DNA of 64,000 nucleotides from Desulfoluna limicola. Its GTDB lineage: Bacteria > Desulfobacterota > Desulfobacteria > Desulfobacterales > Desulfolunaceae. Every line of letters begins with the position of its first letter. Position 1 is the stretch's first letter. Shown piece by piece: positions 44,104-53,525 of this stretch. The DNA is taken from assembly GCF_021654575.1 (NCBI RefSeq), contig NZ_AP024488.1, positions 1,674,001-1,738,000 on the forward strand, given 5' to 3'. The notes beneath the pieces were generated by a model. The model saw only the letters and a list, made by a program, of their open reading frames with translations, searched no databases and was not told where the DNA came from. The translations under genes and the position numbers were made by a program.

Positions 44104-44571
44104 TCATGAAAACATCAGGTACTGACCTATTTTGTCGTATTTTTCAATTTCCGTGAACTCAAGGCCAAGGGATGGCCCGTTGATGCTTCGGATCACCGCC
44201 TGCTTGCTGATAAAGGCTCGATCCTTGTCATCCAGACTGAACTCGACCTGAATCACATCATCCACGGCGAAGGGAAAGGACGAGTTGATCTTAATCCGAC
44301 AGCCGGATCGCGAGAGATCCTTCACCGTCATAATAAACTTCCGACCGCTTTCATCGGTGAAGGCGACGCCGGAAAGATCCAGGGTTTTTCGGTAGTATTT
44401 CCGACGCTCAATCACAACGGAGAACACGTGCCCGCACTTGCAAGTGCACTTGATTTTCAGCTGTGCCTTGGCGGTAAGAAGCTTCGAAACATCCGATGTT
44501 CGGGATCGTTCACATTCGGGACAGACGAAGGTCGCCGAGGTGCTGTTTCCGAGAAATATTTTTTCTGCCAT
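44104..44571 (-). CDS. Zinc-ribbon PilZ protein 2
   Basis: 155 residues, paralogue of the preceding entry. CPEC and CTCKCGH ribbon, then PilZ with RKYYR and DLSRSG. Start at ATG 44571; the longer frame to 44655 reads a basic, low-complexity stretch without a ribosome site. Located downstream of the PilB-type ATPase, which c-di-GMP effectors often control. Confidence 0.85.
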   Translation of the reverse strand: MAEKIFLGNSTSATFVCPECERSRTSDVSKLLTAKAQLKIKCTCKCGHVFSVVIERRKYYRKTLDLSGVAFTDESGRKFIMTVKDLSRSGCRIKINSSFPFAVDDVIQVEFSLDDKDRAFISKQAVIRSINGPSLGLEFTEIEKYDKIGQYLMFS

Positions 44572-44728
44572 TGTTATGCCTTTACATGATGGCCTCGCAC
44601 CTCGTCGATCAGGCCGGGCCCACCCACTGCAAGCTGAGGTGGCCCTGCTCCGCAAGCCCTGATGATGTCTGGAGACGCGTTTGGTGTCGACGTGTTACGA
44701 GCCCATCGTACATGGAAGGGTTGGCCTA

Positions 44729-47113
44729 TCAGCTGATACAAACCCTGCGAATCTCTGCAATGTCGGTGATGCCATCAATCGCTTTTATAATGCCGTCCTG
44801 AATCAGTGTTGTCATGCCCTCTTCTGCCGCGACCCGAAACAACTCATCGGTATGAGCGGCTCGCTTGATCATCTGCTTGATCTCTTTGGAGCCGTACATC
44901 AATTCATGAATCGCCAGTCGCCCCTTGTAGCCGGACCCGGAACAGACCGAACAGCCCACGGGCTTGAAAAGGCGCATATCATGGGAGAAGCGGATGCCTG
45001 TTTTTTTAAAGGCCTCAGGCCCGTAGAGTTCCACGATTCGGTCAAACTCTTCGCGATCCGGAGTGTACTCATCCCGGCAATTGGTGCAAAGCCGCCGCAC
45101 AAGCCTCTGGGCGAGGACGCCCTGAAACGCATCTGAGAAGTTCAAGGGGTTGAGCCCCATGTCAAGAAGCCGTGTAATCGTTTCGGGGGCACTGTTTGTA
45201 TGGAGGGTGGAAAGAACCAGGTGGCCTGTCAAGGAGGCCTCGATCCCGATGGAGGCCGTTTCGTTGTCTCGCATCTCGCCGATCATGATCACATCGGGGT
45301 CGGCTCTAAGGAAGGCGCGCATCACGCGGGCAAAGTCGAGACCGATCTTGGGTTTGCACTCCACCTGACGAAGGCCGGGCTGGGAGATCTCCACAGGGTC
45401 CTCCGCCGTCCAGATTTTGATCCCCGGCTTGTTGATGTGCCCCATGGCGGCGTGGAGTGTGGTTGTTTTCCCCGAACCGGTTGGCCCCACACAGAGTATC
45501 AGCCCGTAAGGCTGGGCAATAATGGTCTTGAGCACCTCTAAGTTACGCTCGGTAAGACCCATCTGGTCAACCTTCATGGCACCTGAATCGGCCAGGATAC
45601 GAAGAACCGCATCTTCGTACCCGCCTGCTGTGGGAAGAGTGGCCACTCGCAGCTCAAAGGACTTAACGCCCTTTCGTTTGAATTTGATCTTGCCGTCCTG
45701 GGGGAGCCGTCGTTCGGCAATATCCAGATGACTCATGATCTTGATGCGTGAAATCATGCCCATGGCATTGGAAATGGGCACCTTGAGGACATCCTGGCAG
45801 ACCCCGTCGATGCGGTATCTTACGCTCACTTTTTTGTTGTGGGGTGACGGTTCGATATGAATATCCGAGGCCCCTTTTCGATAAGCGGTGATGATAACCT
45901 GGTCGACCATCTTGACAATCTGGCTCGAAGATTCGGTGAGGTCCATGTCCAGATCATGCTCATCCGGCCCCTCATCCGCCTCCTCTTCAAACTCGACATC
46001 AAGCATCATGTCGAATTCACCGCTCTCGTCTTCACCCGGCCCCTCGTCCACGCGACGATCTGAATCATAGAAAAATTTGATCAGCTCGACGATCTCTTCG
46101 CGGATGCCCACAGAGTACCGAATGTGTTTCGCGTTGAGCAAGGTATAGATGTGGTCTGTCTTTTCTAAGTTTTTCGGATCATCTATGAGGACTTCCACCA
46201 CCCCTTCGGTCATGTCCCAGGAGAGGGGAACCCAGCTGTTTTGGATCAGGAAGCTTTTTTTCAATTTCCCCAGGAGTTCCACAGGAATGGGAATGGAGGT
46301 GCTGAACTCCACAAAGGGGCAGTCATAAAAATAGGAGAGAGATTTGCCCAGCTCTTCCTTGTCGATGTACATGTCTTCAAGGAGGATGGATTCGCAGCTC
46401 TTTCCGGTTTTTCGTGCAAGATTCAAGGCATTCTGAAGCTGGGTGGCATTGGCCTGGTCGGTGTCAAGGAGGTACCCGTAGCGTGACTCGTAGCTTCGCA
46501 AGCCCTTGATGCCCTCAATCTGAGCATCAAGGCCTTTGTAGGCCGGAGCCAACTCCTTGACATCTTCGTAAAACTCCATGGCCTCGTCACTCTTTTCGAG
46601 CTTTTCCATCTCAAGCCCGAAACGAAACAGAATATCGGCCGCAGCCTCCTGGGTCACGTTGTTCGTTTCGATGAGTTCAAGCACCTTCTTGCGGAGTTTG
46701 GAAGCGGCATGCAACTGCATCAGGCACTCTGCGAGTTGAGGAACGAGGTTGGCAACTGAGTAACTTGTGTTCAGAAGCTTTAACAGCTCGTTCAGGGCTT
46801 CCCTGTTAAGTCCAAGCTCTTTAAAGGCATGGGCGCTTTCGAGGATCTCATCCGCATTGTCTTCAGACCATGAGTTTTTAATGGTGTCGAGTTCCCGACT
46901 GCTGAGTTCGATAATCTCACCGTCGTCATCGAGTTCGGCCGCTTTCGCCCGAAGTTCCTCCAACTCCAGTTCAATAAACTCACTGACCTCTTCATCAAGG
47001 CCTTCCCTGTATGCCTCTTGAATGGCCACATAAACGGCGATGGACTCTCCGTAAAGGCCGTGTTTTTTATAGGCTTTGGCGGTATCAATTTTTGACTTCA
47101 GCTGTTTTTCCAA
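44729..47113 (-). CDS. Type IV pilus/type II secretion assembly ATPase (PilB/GspE-like) with helical N-terminal extension
   Basis: Hexameric ATPase powering pilus extension or pseudopilus assembly. 794 residues, against about 570 for PilB. Residues 1-210 form a TPR-like helical extension. A T2SSE/MshEN-like domain follows (about 215-350), then an acidic linker (about 365-400). The ATPase has Walker A GPTGSGKTTTLH, the GEMRD aspartate box and STLHTNSAPE, plus the zinc tetracysteine CTNC...CSVC. Start TTG 47113 follows GAGG at good distance. No pilC, pilin or secretin gene is in the window, so it is separate from a main pilus cluster. The N-terminus may dock regulators encoded around it. Confidence 0.88.
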   Translation of the reverse strand: MEKQLKSKIDTAKAYKKHGLYGESIAVYVAIQEAYREGLDEEVSEFIELELEELRAKAAELDDDGEIIELSSRELDTIKNSWSEDNADEILESAHAFKELGLNREALNELLKLLNTSYSVANLVPQLAECLMQLHAASKLRKKVLELIETNNVTQEAAADILFRFGLEMEKLEKSDEAMEFYEDVKELAPAYKGLDAQIEGIKGLRSYESRYGYLLDTDQANATQLQNALNLARKTGKSCESILLEDMYIDKEELGKSLSYFYDCPFVEFSTSIPIPVELLGKLKKSFLIQNSWVPLSWDMTEGVVEVLIDDPKNLEKTDHIYTLLNAKHIRYSVGIREEIVELIKFFYDSDRRVDEGPGEDESGEFDMMLDVEFEEEADEGPDEHDLDMDLTESSSQIVKMVDQVIITAYRKGASDIHIEPSPHNKKVSVRYRIDGVCQDVLKVPISNAMGMISRIKIMSHLDIAERRLPQDGKIKFKRKGVKSFELRVATLPTAGGYEDAVLRILADSGAMKVDQMGLTERNLEVLKTIIAQPYGLILCVGPTGSGKTTTLHAAMGHINKPGIKIWTAEDPVEISQPGLRQVECKPKIGLDFARVMRAFLRADPDVIMIGEMRDNETASIGIEASLTGHLVLSTLHTNSAPETITRLLDMGLNPLNFSDAFQGVLAQRLVRRLCTNCRDEYTPDREEFDRIVELYGPEAFKKTGIRFSHDMRLFKPVGCSVCSGSGYKGRLAIHELMYGSKEIKQMIKRAAHTDELFRVAAEEGMTTLIQDGIIKAIDGITDIAEIRRVCIS

Positions 47114-47152
47114 AGCGTGTCCTCACTTGTTAGTGCACGTTAATAAAGTGCG

Positions 47153-47533
47153 CTACATTTTAAAGAATCGGCCGAACCCTCGGGTTTTGCGGCTTTTATC
47201 AAGGTCAGTTGTAATGAGATCGCATGCGATGCGAACCATGGCGGCCACACACTGGGGGGACATGAGAATATAGATAATGCTGTCGGCCGTTCGAAGGTAA
47301 TAGATTCTGAGAGCATCAAAGAGGATTTCCCCCTCCACCGCGCCATCCACAAGGGGGGCCATATCGCTCCATCGCATTTTTTCAGAAAGAAACGCTTTGG
47401 CCTCGCGGCACCCATTGTCGTTGCCGCCAAGGGAAGGTGAAAGTTCTGCTACCAGAGGTTTTCCATTGTCACTGATGTGAAAAACACCCTGCACCCCGTC
47501 GATGCTGAACAGATCGTCAAAATTAGTTATCAT
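47153..47533 (-). CDS. Roadblock/LC7-like small protein
   Basis: 126 residues. FDDLFSIDGVQGVFHISDNG resembles the first strand-turn of Roadblock/LC7 domains, the family of MglB. The rest (ILFDALRIYYLRTADSIIYI) keeps the alpha/beta alternation. AGGCAGAT precedes the ATG. Gaps to the ATPase gene (39 bases) and to the response regulator (33 bases) suggest one transcript. Possible partner of an MglA-like GTPase; moderate certainty. Confidence 0.6.
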   Translation of the reverse strand: MITNFDDLFSIDGVQGVFHISDNGKPLVAELSPSLGGNDNGCREAKAFLSEKMRWSDMAPLVDGAVEGEILFDALRIYYLRTADSIIYILMSPQCVAAMVRIACDLITTDLDKSRKTRGFGRFFKM

Positions 47534-47566
47534 ATCTGCCTGAATATCTTGAGATTATAATCGTAT

Positions 47567-48604
47567 TCACAGGTCCAGTACAGCTTCAATTAATGATTCT
47601 TTCTGAACCTTGGCTCCGACAACAAGGCGAATGGGTGGACCGGAACTCATCACAACCATTCGCTGATCGGTCTCTCTGTCACTGAACAGGGCCTTCAAAG
47701 GCCCTGCTCCCACGATGTTTCCAAACATCTGGAGAGCAGCCATTTTGTCAGCCAGCTCCGGGGCCCACGACGCGTCCTCCACAGAATGGGGGTTGCCGCT
47801 GGAGCGTTTTACCAACTCCTTGAGCCGTTCAAGCTCATCCGTCGGCTCATTGTCAGCCGGTAAAGCGCTCGCCTCCCCCAGGGTAGCCGCCGCCTTGTTT
47901 TCCGAAGGTACGTCAGAACTGTTTTCCATTTCGTCTTTCTGACGCATGGCATCAAGAAGGATTGCCTGAAGCTCCCCTTGTATGCCCTTACGGGTCAGGA
48001 TGCATGCATTCTCGATAAGCAGGGTCACCCGCTCCCAGGAGAGAACACGGTAGGCCGCCTTATTCCCCGTCAGGCCGCCATAACGTGCGTTAAGGATATC
48101 TCCTTCACGGAAAAAAAGCACCCCTTGAGCACCAGTCGCCTCGTTAATCACACGGATGGTACAGGTTTTGGCCTCCATTTCGATGAGTTGAAGAAACATC
48201 TCAAGGGAGGCGTGTTTCAGAGTGCCTCCCCCGGCCTGGTCACCCAGTGTCTTATCAAGGGTCTTGATCAGCTCCTCCACCACAAGGGGCTTGGTAAAGT
48301 AGGCCGTTGCGCCGTACCTCATCACAGCTTCGCGTGTCTTGGGCTTATCAAAGCTTGTGGCAACGATGGCTGGAATGTCAGGAAAAAAACGGCGCATCTT
48401 TTCAAGCAGGGCGTATCCGTCCATATTGGGCATCTGAAGATCCGTCACCACAAGGGCGATGGGCCGTTGCTTCAAAACCTCAATCGCCTCGGCACCGTCG
48501 ATACAGGTAACAACCGAGTAGCGATCCTTCAGCTTGGAAAAAAGCTTATGAATAAGATTCAGGAAAGGCTGGTTATCATCAACGACGAGAATCTGTCTGA
48601 CCAT
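47567..48604 (-). CDS. Response regulator with DUF4388-like output
   Basis: 345 residues. Receiver domain (about 1-125) with DD pair in ILVVDDNQ, phospho-acceptor aspartate in VVTDLQMPNMDG, T/S in VATSF and K in FTKPL. A DUF4388 (PATAN)-like domain follows (about 135-230, SLEMFLQLIEMEAKTCTIRV), then an acidic linker and a C-terminal domain of unknown type. No DNA-binding motif, so it acts through protein contacts. ATG 48604 places the receiver at the N-terminus. Confidence 0.82.
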   Translation of the reverse strand: MVRQILVVDDNQPFLNLIHKLFSKLKDRYSVVTCIDGAEAIEVLKQRPIALVVTDLQMPNMDGYALLEKMRRFFPDIPAIVATSFDKPKTREAVMRYGATAYFTKPLVVEELIKTLDKTLGDQAGGGTLKHASLEMFLQLIEMEAKTCTIRVINEATGAQGVLFFREGDILNARYGGLTGNKAAYRVLSWERVTLLIENACILTRKGIQGELQAILLDAMRQKDEMENSSDVPSENKAAATLGEASALPADNEPTDELERLKELVKRSSGNPHSVEDASWAPELADKMAALQMFGNIVGAGPLKALFSDRETDQRMVVMSSGPPIRLVVGAKVQKESLIEAVLDL

Positions 48605-48694
48605 GGGCTTACCGTCCTGTCTTTTCACTCCACCCGGCAAAGGGTGGACGATGGAAAATACCGATCATCCGATATTCAACTTAGGGTTACCGAC

Positions 48695-49702
48695 CTAAAC
48701 AACCGCCTTAAAGGCTTCGATTTCCCGCTGATACTGTTGTCGCCAGCCTTTCAAGTTCCGCTGGAGTTCAATGCCGAGCCCCCGTTCCAAGGCCAGCTCT
48801 CGAAGGCATTCCGTGACAGCTGCCACGACCCGCTGAATTTCGTCAGATCCGGTGTAGGTGATGGCGCCCCCCTGGTACATGAACTCCTCGGTGAACGGAT
48901 CCAGAAACTCATAGCGGGAGACTTTTTCGAGAAACTTACGCTTCAAAGCCGTGTCAAATGGGTCGGCTTGGGTTTTCGTCGAGGAATAGGTCTGTTCAAA
49001 TGCAGCAAGCAGCATCTCAAGCATTTCCAAGGGCGTCTGCTCATCCGCATTGACTTGAACCTCAGCCCGAGACGGCTCACTGGCACGGAGCATATCATCG
49101 GCAAGGCGGTGCATTTCCATCTGAACCCGTTTGATGGCAATACGGGTACGACCATTTTTGGCGCTGGCCATGATCCGGCCCAGCTCCTGGTCGGGATCCC
49201 GCAAAATTCCACTGGTTTTCCCCAACACCGCCCCGGCTATCTCCCCCATAATCACGTGAACCTGATCTGCACGCCCCGGAGGATTCAGCACCTCAATCAA
49301 CCCCGTGAATCGATCCTGGGTGATTTTTTTCATGAGGGACTCGAGGTCCACCGTCGATGACGTAAGGTTCTTGTGTATCAGCGCAGCTTCATTCAAATTG
49401 GCCCAGTAGCGAATGGTTTCCTCAGGAATCTCAAAGACAGACACCGTATGTTTGCCCGTATCTGCCATCCGCAGAATCTCTTCTAAGGCTTGTTGGCGAC
49501 CCAGGCTTCGTCCGTCAGTACACATGTGGGCATTAATCAGTACGCCGTTGTCAAAAAAAATGGCGCCTTCGGAGTCAGGGGCACGCATGTAGAGACACCC
49601 CGAGGGCAATGAGGCACGGAAGTGATCGACGAAGCGTCTGATTTTGATGTAGCTGGTGTGAAGGTTACTGACAACCGGGGTCTCTCTTGGAATGACAATC
49701 AT
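48695..49702 (-). CDS. DUF4388-like signalling protein, 335 residues
   Basis: Begins MIVIPRETPVVSNLHTSYIK. Residues about 25-70 (LYMRAPDSEGAIFFDNGVLI) and 120-170 (MKKITQDRFTGLIEVLNP) recall the beta-rich DUF4388 repeat. The C-terminal half is helical and ends in a basic coiled segment. No catalytic motif. Lies between a terminator at 49783 and the response regulator, and is probably the first gene of the transcript running to the PilZ genes. Function unknown. Confidence 0.65.
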   Translation of the reverse strand: MIVIPRETPVVSNLHTSYIKIRRFVDHFRASLPSGCLYMRAPDSEGAIFFDNGVLINAHMCTDGRSLGRQQALEEILRMADTGKHTVSVFEIPEETIRYWANLNEAALIHKNLTSSTVDLESLMKKITQDRFTGLIEVLNPPGRADQVHVIMGEIAGAVLGKTSGILRDPDQELGRIMASAKNGRTRIAIKRVQMEMHRLADDMLRASEPSRAEVQVNADEQTPLEMLEMLLAAFEQTYSSTKTQADPFDTALKRKFLEKVSRYEFLDPFTEEFMYQGGAITYTGSDEIQRVVAAVTECLRELALERGLGIELQRNLKGWRQQYQREIEAFKAVV

Positions 49703-49782
49703 AACTGTCTCGCTGCTTGAACATATGTTTCTGCCGCCATGTGCGGCTGCAAAGGCAGGTGCACCACCCACCCGTCAATAAA

Positions 49783-49843
49783 AAACGGGAGCAGCACAGG
49801 TCATATGAATACAGCCGTATGCCGCCTGGTCTCTGCTCCCGTA
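49783..49843 (-). terminator. Minus-strand terminator after the zinc-ribbon sensor
   Basis: ACGGGAGCAG (49786-49795) pairs with CTGCTCCCGT (49833-49842), and the loop holds a second inverted repeat. Read leftward it is followed by TTTTTTATTG. Confidence 0.8.
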
Positions 49844-49867
49844 AAAACGTTCGAGGCCGATATAGAA

Positions 49868-51118
49868 CTAACGTCTCTTGCGGAGTCGTTCAATGGAGAA
49901 TCGCAAGCTGTCCTGCATCCGCGTAACCGCTGCCGCGAGGCTGCCGATCTCATCGCGCGATCGGATATCGATGACCACATCCAGTTCTCCGACGCTGATC
50001 CGGTCTGCCGCATCGGTCAGCATCTGGATGTTGGACGTCAACCGGTAGCCGTATACCATGATGGAAAGCCCGATAAAGAGAATGACGACACCGATAAATG
50101 CAATGGTCATCCTCTGGGTGGCTTGCGTCAATCCGGTGGCGCGTTTTTCAATGAGCTGAATGGGAGCGGTAAAGTCTTCGATAAAGGTGGTACTCAGAAT
50201 CAGGTACGGGGTCTGCTCAATGGGCTCCACCGCCATGAACTTCTCTTTGTGCGTCCCATCCTTGGCAACCGTCTTGTAGTACCCTTTGATACCCCGCCCA
50301 CCCTTCATGGCACGGAACACTTCGTCAAAACTCGTGTAGCCGAGGCCAAGCTCCTCTTTCATCTTTCCGAGAAGTGGGGAGCCGATGAAGTCTTCATTGG
50401 GATGGCACCAGATGCGGTACCCCGTCTCCTCATCCTGGTCCGGGGCAGGAATTTCAATCAGAGCGGTAAACCCTTCTGTCCCAACCTTCTGGATGGCAAT
50501 GTCCCGCATATCGAAATCGTAATAAAAATCGTCCTTGTTGAGATCCGGGTTGTTCCGAAGAAAAATCGAGCACTGGGAGGCCACGCCCTTGGCCTTGTTG
50601 ACAATGATCTCCTCCGCCATCTGACGGACAACATCGGTGCTCTCGCCGGTGATGCTGTTCGCCAGGGTGAGCATCTGGTACTGGGTGAACGCACTGCTGC
50701 CGATGAAAAGAAGAATGGGGATCACAAGGAAAAGAAAAAACATCTTGGTCCGAAGGCCGAACCCCTTATAAGACGTCTTCTTCTTCTGAGCGACACGGGG
50801 TGTGTCTGCTGGCTGAGACGTCTCTTCCCGTTTCACCTCGGTGGCCGGTCCAGGATCTGCCGGCTCCGCTTCACTCGCGGTCTCTGACGATGTCAGGGGC
50901 TCTTCTTCAGGCAGGGAAGCGGTCACGTCAAAGGGGATCGACTGAATGGGCGCGGACCCTTCCTCTGAGTCGGTCTCTTCACCCGGAGGGCGAATGGTAA
51001 TGATGTGCTCACATACCTTGCACTTGATTTTGATACCGTCCGGATTTTTGATATGACTCTTTAACTTGCCGGGATCCAGGTGGTAGATCTTGCCACACTC
51101 TTCACATATCACAACCAT
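49868..51118 (-). CDS. Zinc-ribbon membrane sensor with HAMP domain
   Basis: 416 residues. An N-terminal MJ0042-type ribbon (CEECGKIYHLDPGKL ... CKVCEH) is followed by an acidic linker and a first membrane segment (about 130-150, MFFLFLVIPILLFIGSSAFTQ). An extracytoplasmic sensor part of about 170 residues comes next, then a second membrane segment (about 330-355) and HAMP to the end (TSNIQMLTDAADRISVGELD). No kinase, methyl-accepting or cyclase module follows, so it is a sensor without its own output. It may signal by contact with other products of this run. Confidence 0.8.
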   Translation of the reverse strand: MVVICEECGKIYHLDPGKLKSHIKNPDGIKIKCKVCEHIITIRPPGEETDSEEGSAPIQSIPFDVTASLPEEEPLTSSETASEAEPADPGPATEVKREETSQPADTPRVAQKKKTSYKGFGLRTKMFFLFLVIPILLFIGSSAFTQYQMLTLANSITGESTDVVRQMAEEIIVNKAKGVASQCSIFLRNNPDLNKDDFYYDFDMRDIAIQKVGTEGFTALIEIPAPDQDEETGYRIWCHPNEDFIGSPLLGKMKEELGLGYTSFDEVFRAMKGGRGIKGYYKTVAKDGTHKEKFMAVEPIEQTPYLILSTTFIEDFTAPIQLIEKRATGLTQATQRMTIAFIGVVILFIGLSIMVYGYRLTSNIQMLTDAADRISVGELDVVIDIRSRDEIGSLAAAVTRMQDSLRFSIERLRKRR

Positions 51119-51203
51119 ACCCTGCTTGCTCCTTGCCTGTTGAACGCGTATTGAAAACTGTAACCCAAATTATAGAGGTGCCTGAAGTCTGCTCTGAATG
51201 TAC

Positions 51204-51665
51204 CTAAAGGCTTTGCAGTTTGGCCAGAAGGACCTGCTGAAACGCCACCCGTTTTTCATCGCGGGGAAGCTCACGCGCCAAGGCATCCACCAGCTCGGCC
51301 GCATCTGTCAGAGGAATACTCTGCCGGTCAAGATTCATCTCTGCCACGAGGTCCTCAAGAAGTATTTCTGCCATGGGCCCCATGGCTTTGGAAAGCTGAT
51401 CCGCAAGGAACGGATAAAAATCAGCAGAAAACGTGGGAACCGATGAAACGATCTCTTCGATGAGCCCCAGCTGATCCAACCGCGTCAGCACCACCCGCAT
51501 GTCCGACAGAGTCATGCCGAGCTCCCCGGCAATGGTGGCGACGTTCTTCTCACCATTCAGTTGCATGATAAGGGTGAGCATCCGGCTGTCCAGGGAGACT
51601 TCGCCCAGATCGTTTTTAACAGACCGCCGGTACACTGACGATGCAATATTTCCTTTTAACCCCAT
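51204..51665 (-). CDS. Hypothetical protein with winged-helix-like N-terminus
   Basis: 153 residues. The segment SLDSRMLTLIMQLNGEKNVATIAGELG and DMRVVLTRLDQLGLIEE looks like a small helical/winged-helix domain, often paired with DUF4388 or Roadblock proteins. The rest is helical. ATG 51665 taken as start; GTG 51671 is equally possible. It belongs to the MglB-MglA run. No function assigned. Confidence 0.65.
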   Translation of the reverse strand: MGLKGNIASSVYRRSVKNDLGEVSLDSRMLTLIMQLNGEKNVATIAGELGMTLSDMRVVLTRLDQLGLIEEIVSSVPTFSADFYPFLADQLSKAMGPMAEILLEDLVAEMNLDRQSIPLTDAAELVDALARELPRDEKRVAFQQVLLAKLQSL

Positions 51666-51682
51666 GGCCACCTGCCCTGCTT

Positions 51683-52252
51683 CTACTTGCGTTTCACCAT
51701 CCGTACAATCTCTTCCCGAACCACCTGACGAATGAGCACCCTCATCTCCTCGGAAAGCCCGGCACCGGCAACGCCTGATGGTTGAGGTGCTGGGGCCGAT
51801 GCTTGAGATTTGGCCGGTCCATGCGCTGCAATCGTTTCTTTGAATCGTTTGAAAGCGCTGACCTGAACGGCAGCCGCCCGGTTCTTTTCGGCGTCTGTCA
51901 TACCAGATTCCACAGCCACTTCAAGGCTGTCGTAAAGGGACTTTAAGAAGGAGACGGTTTCCGGGTGGGCCGATGCTTTTTTTGCTTTCAGGTAACGCCC
52001 CACGGTATCCAGCATCTTAAGATACACCGAGATCGCCTTATCCTGCTTGAACTGTTCTCCGACACGTTTCAATTCCCCCAGATACGTGTCCAGGTTCTTA
52101 TCACCGATTTCCCACTCCATCTCCAGGACCACGGCCTGGAGGTTTTCAAGGGGACCCGCTTTACTCTCTGACTTTTCCGGCTGGTCGTCCTCGAACAGTT
52201 CATCAAGGCGACTGTCCAGCTCTTCGTTCATGGATGAACCGTTGGTTGCCAT
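51683..52252 (-). CDS. Hypothetical helical protein downstream of MglA
   Basis: 189 residues, acidic N-terminus (residues 9-30), long helices (about 35-140), a proline/alanine linker and a basic C-terminal helix (VRMVKRK). No known family. It starts 2 bases after the MglA-like stop, so the two are likely coupled, and it may be a GTPase effector or adaptor. Confidence 0.65.
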   Translation of the reverse strand: MATNGSSMNEELDSRLDELFEDDQPEKSESKAGPLENLQAVVLEMEWEIGDKNLDTYLGELKRVGEQFKQDKAISVYLKMLDTVGRYLKAKKASAHPETVSFLKSLYDSLEVAVESGMTDAEKNRAAAVQVSAFKRFKETIAAHGPAKSQASAPAPQPSGVAGAGLSEEMRVLIRQVVREEIVRMVKRK

Positions 52253-52254
52253 CG

Positions 52255-52875
52255 TTAGTCATTCCCTCCGAGCTCAAGTTTTTCGCGAATGGACATTACA
52301 GTCATGGAAATGATTCGCTTCATGGTCAAGGCAACATTATCACCAGCCACGGCACTTGCCGTGTAGTACGGGGCCTTCAGTTTGGCATTGAGGTCTTTTT
52401 CCATCACGTCAACAGGCAGGATAGGAATCCCTTCCTGTTCAAGGTCACGCTTGTTGTACTGCATGACAAGTGGAATGGTATCAATGCTCTTGTTAAAAGA
52501 AGTGAGGTTTTCCGCCAGGTTTTCCAGGGACCGAATGTTCATCTCTTGTCTCAGGGTCATGGAGTCCGCAACAAACACAATGCCATCCACCCCCCTGAGA
52601 ACAAGCTTTCGGGTGGCGTTGTATTTTACCTGCCCCGGTACCGTGTAGAATTGAACCTTGATGGTGTACCCTTTAATCATGCCAATATCAAAGGGCAGAA
52701 AATCAAAGAAAAGTGTGCGGTCATTGTATGTTTTAACCGTCACCATTTCGCTTTTAATTCGGCTGCGAAACTTTTCGTTTATGTACTCAAGGTTTGTTGT
52801 CTTTCCTCCCCTGCCCGGACCATAGTAGACAATTTTAACCTGGACTTCGCGTTTTTTTGGATTTATCAGTGCCAA
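52255..52875 (-). CDS. MglA-like small GTPase 1
   Basis: 206 residues of the bacterial Ras-like MglA family, which sets cell polarity for type IV pili and gliding. P loop GPGRGGKTTN, switch II TVPGQ (T in place of the usual D of DTPG), and base motif NKRD are present. The VQYGP-type start KREVQVKIVYYGPG fits MglA. TTG 52875 follows GAGGGG. The Roadblock/MglB-like gene is immediately upstream, the usual MglB-MglA order. Confidence 0.9.
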   Translation of the reverse strand: MALINPKKREVQVKIVYYGPGRGGKTTNLEYINEKFRSRIKSEMVTVKTYNDRTLFFDFLPFDIGMIKGYTIKVQFYTVPGQVKYNATRKLVLRGVDGIVFVADSMTLRQEMNIRSLENLAENLTSFNKSIDTIPLVMQYNKRDLEQEGIPILPVDVMEKDLNAKLKAPYYTASAVAGDNVALTMKRIISMTVMSIREKLELGGND

Positions 52876-52930
52876 ACCGTTAACCCCTCTGATGCTTAAT
52901 TGCCTGGTAACTCAAAGAATCCAACACTAC

Positions 52931-53323
52931 CTAAAGCAGGTCCCTGATCCTGTCATTTGCCTCATTTACTTTCAAGCGAAGAAAACCCAGGGACACGTCT
53001 TTTCCGAAAATGCTGAGAAGGAGAAGGTCGGTGCCGATTTTACTGAAATGAATGCTGTCGCTCTCTCCCTTGTGGAACAACAAAGAGAACTCCTCTTCTC
53101 CAATGATATTGGCCATGGCACTGACGGCGCCGAAGTTGGCAGCGGCAAGAGCCGCCAGAGAATATACATCATGCTGGCAACGCCCGTTGTCCAGGTTGAC
53201 GATAACATTTCCTGCCAGATCAATGAGTACCACGCTCTGCACGCCAAGCTCAATGAGCTCTTCCGTCAGAACATCCTCAATGGATTCGAGCTGTTTTTTA
53301 CTAAAATCAAAAGAAAAATCCAT
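52931..53323 (-). CDS. Roadblock/LC7 protein, MglB-like
   Basis: 130 residues. GVQSVVLIDLAGNVIVNLDNG followed by DVYSLAALAAANFGAVSAMA and SIHFSKIGTDLLLLSIFG gives the complete Roadblock fold. As MglB it would act as GTPase-activating partner of the adjacent MglA-like protein. Possibly the first gene of its transcript. Confidence 0.88.
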   Translation of the reverse strand: MDFSFDFSKKQLESIEDVLTEELIELGVQSVVLIDLAGNVIVNLDNGRCQHDVYSLAALAAANFGAVSAMANIIGEEEFSLLFHKGESDSIHFSKIGTDLLLLSIFGKDVSLGFLRLKVNEANDRIRDLL

Positions 53324-53525
53324 ACTGGCGAGTCCCTCACTTCATATCTGTTGATGGGTTGCATGCCTGACGGTACTGCTTCACAAATAGCTACAGGCAG
53401 TCGATATTTCCGTCCATACCAACCGGTTATTCAAGCAAAGCAAAAAAACCTGATCCATTGTAATAACAGGCAGATCCTATATTCCTATAGCTCATTTAAA
53501 TTGATTAATCAAATTAAAATAAATC

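Noticed and set aside
47978..49360. 460-residue plus-strand open frame
   Set aside because: Lies opposite two minus-strand genes with clear domains (receiver/DUF4388 and DUF4388-like); composition is that of antisense translation, with no ribosome site or family motif.
49739..50887. 382-residue plus-strand open frame
   Set aside because: Antisense to the zinc-ribbon/HAMP sensor; low-complexity His/Arg-rich sequence typical of shadow frames.
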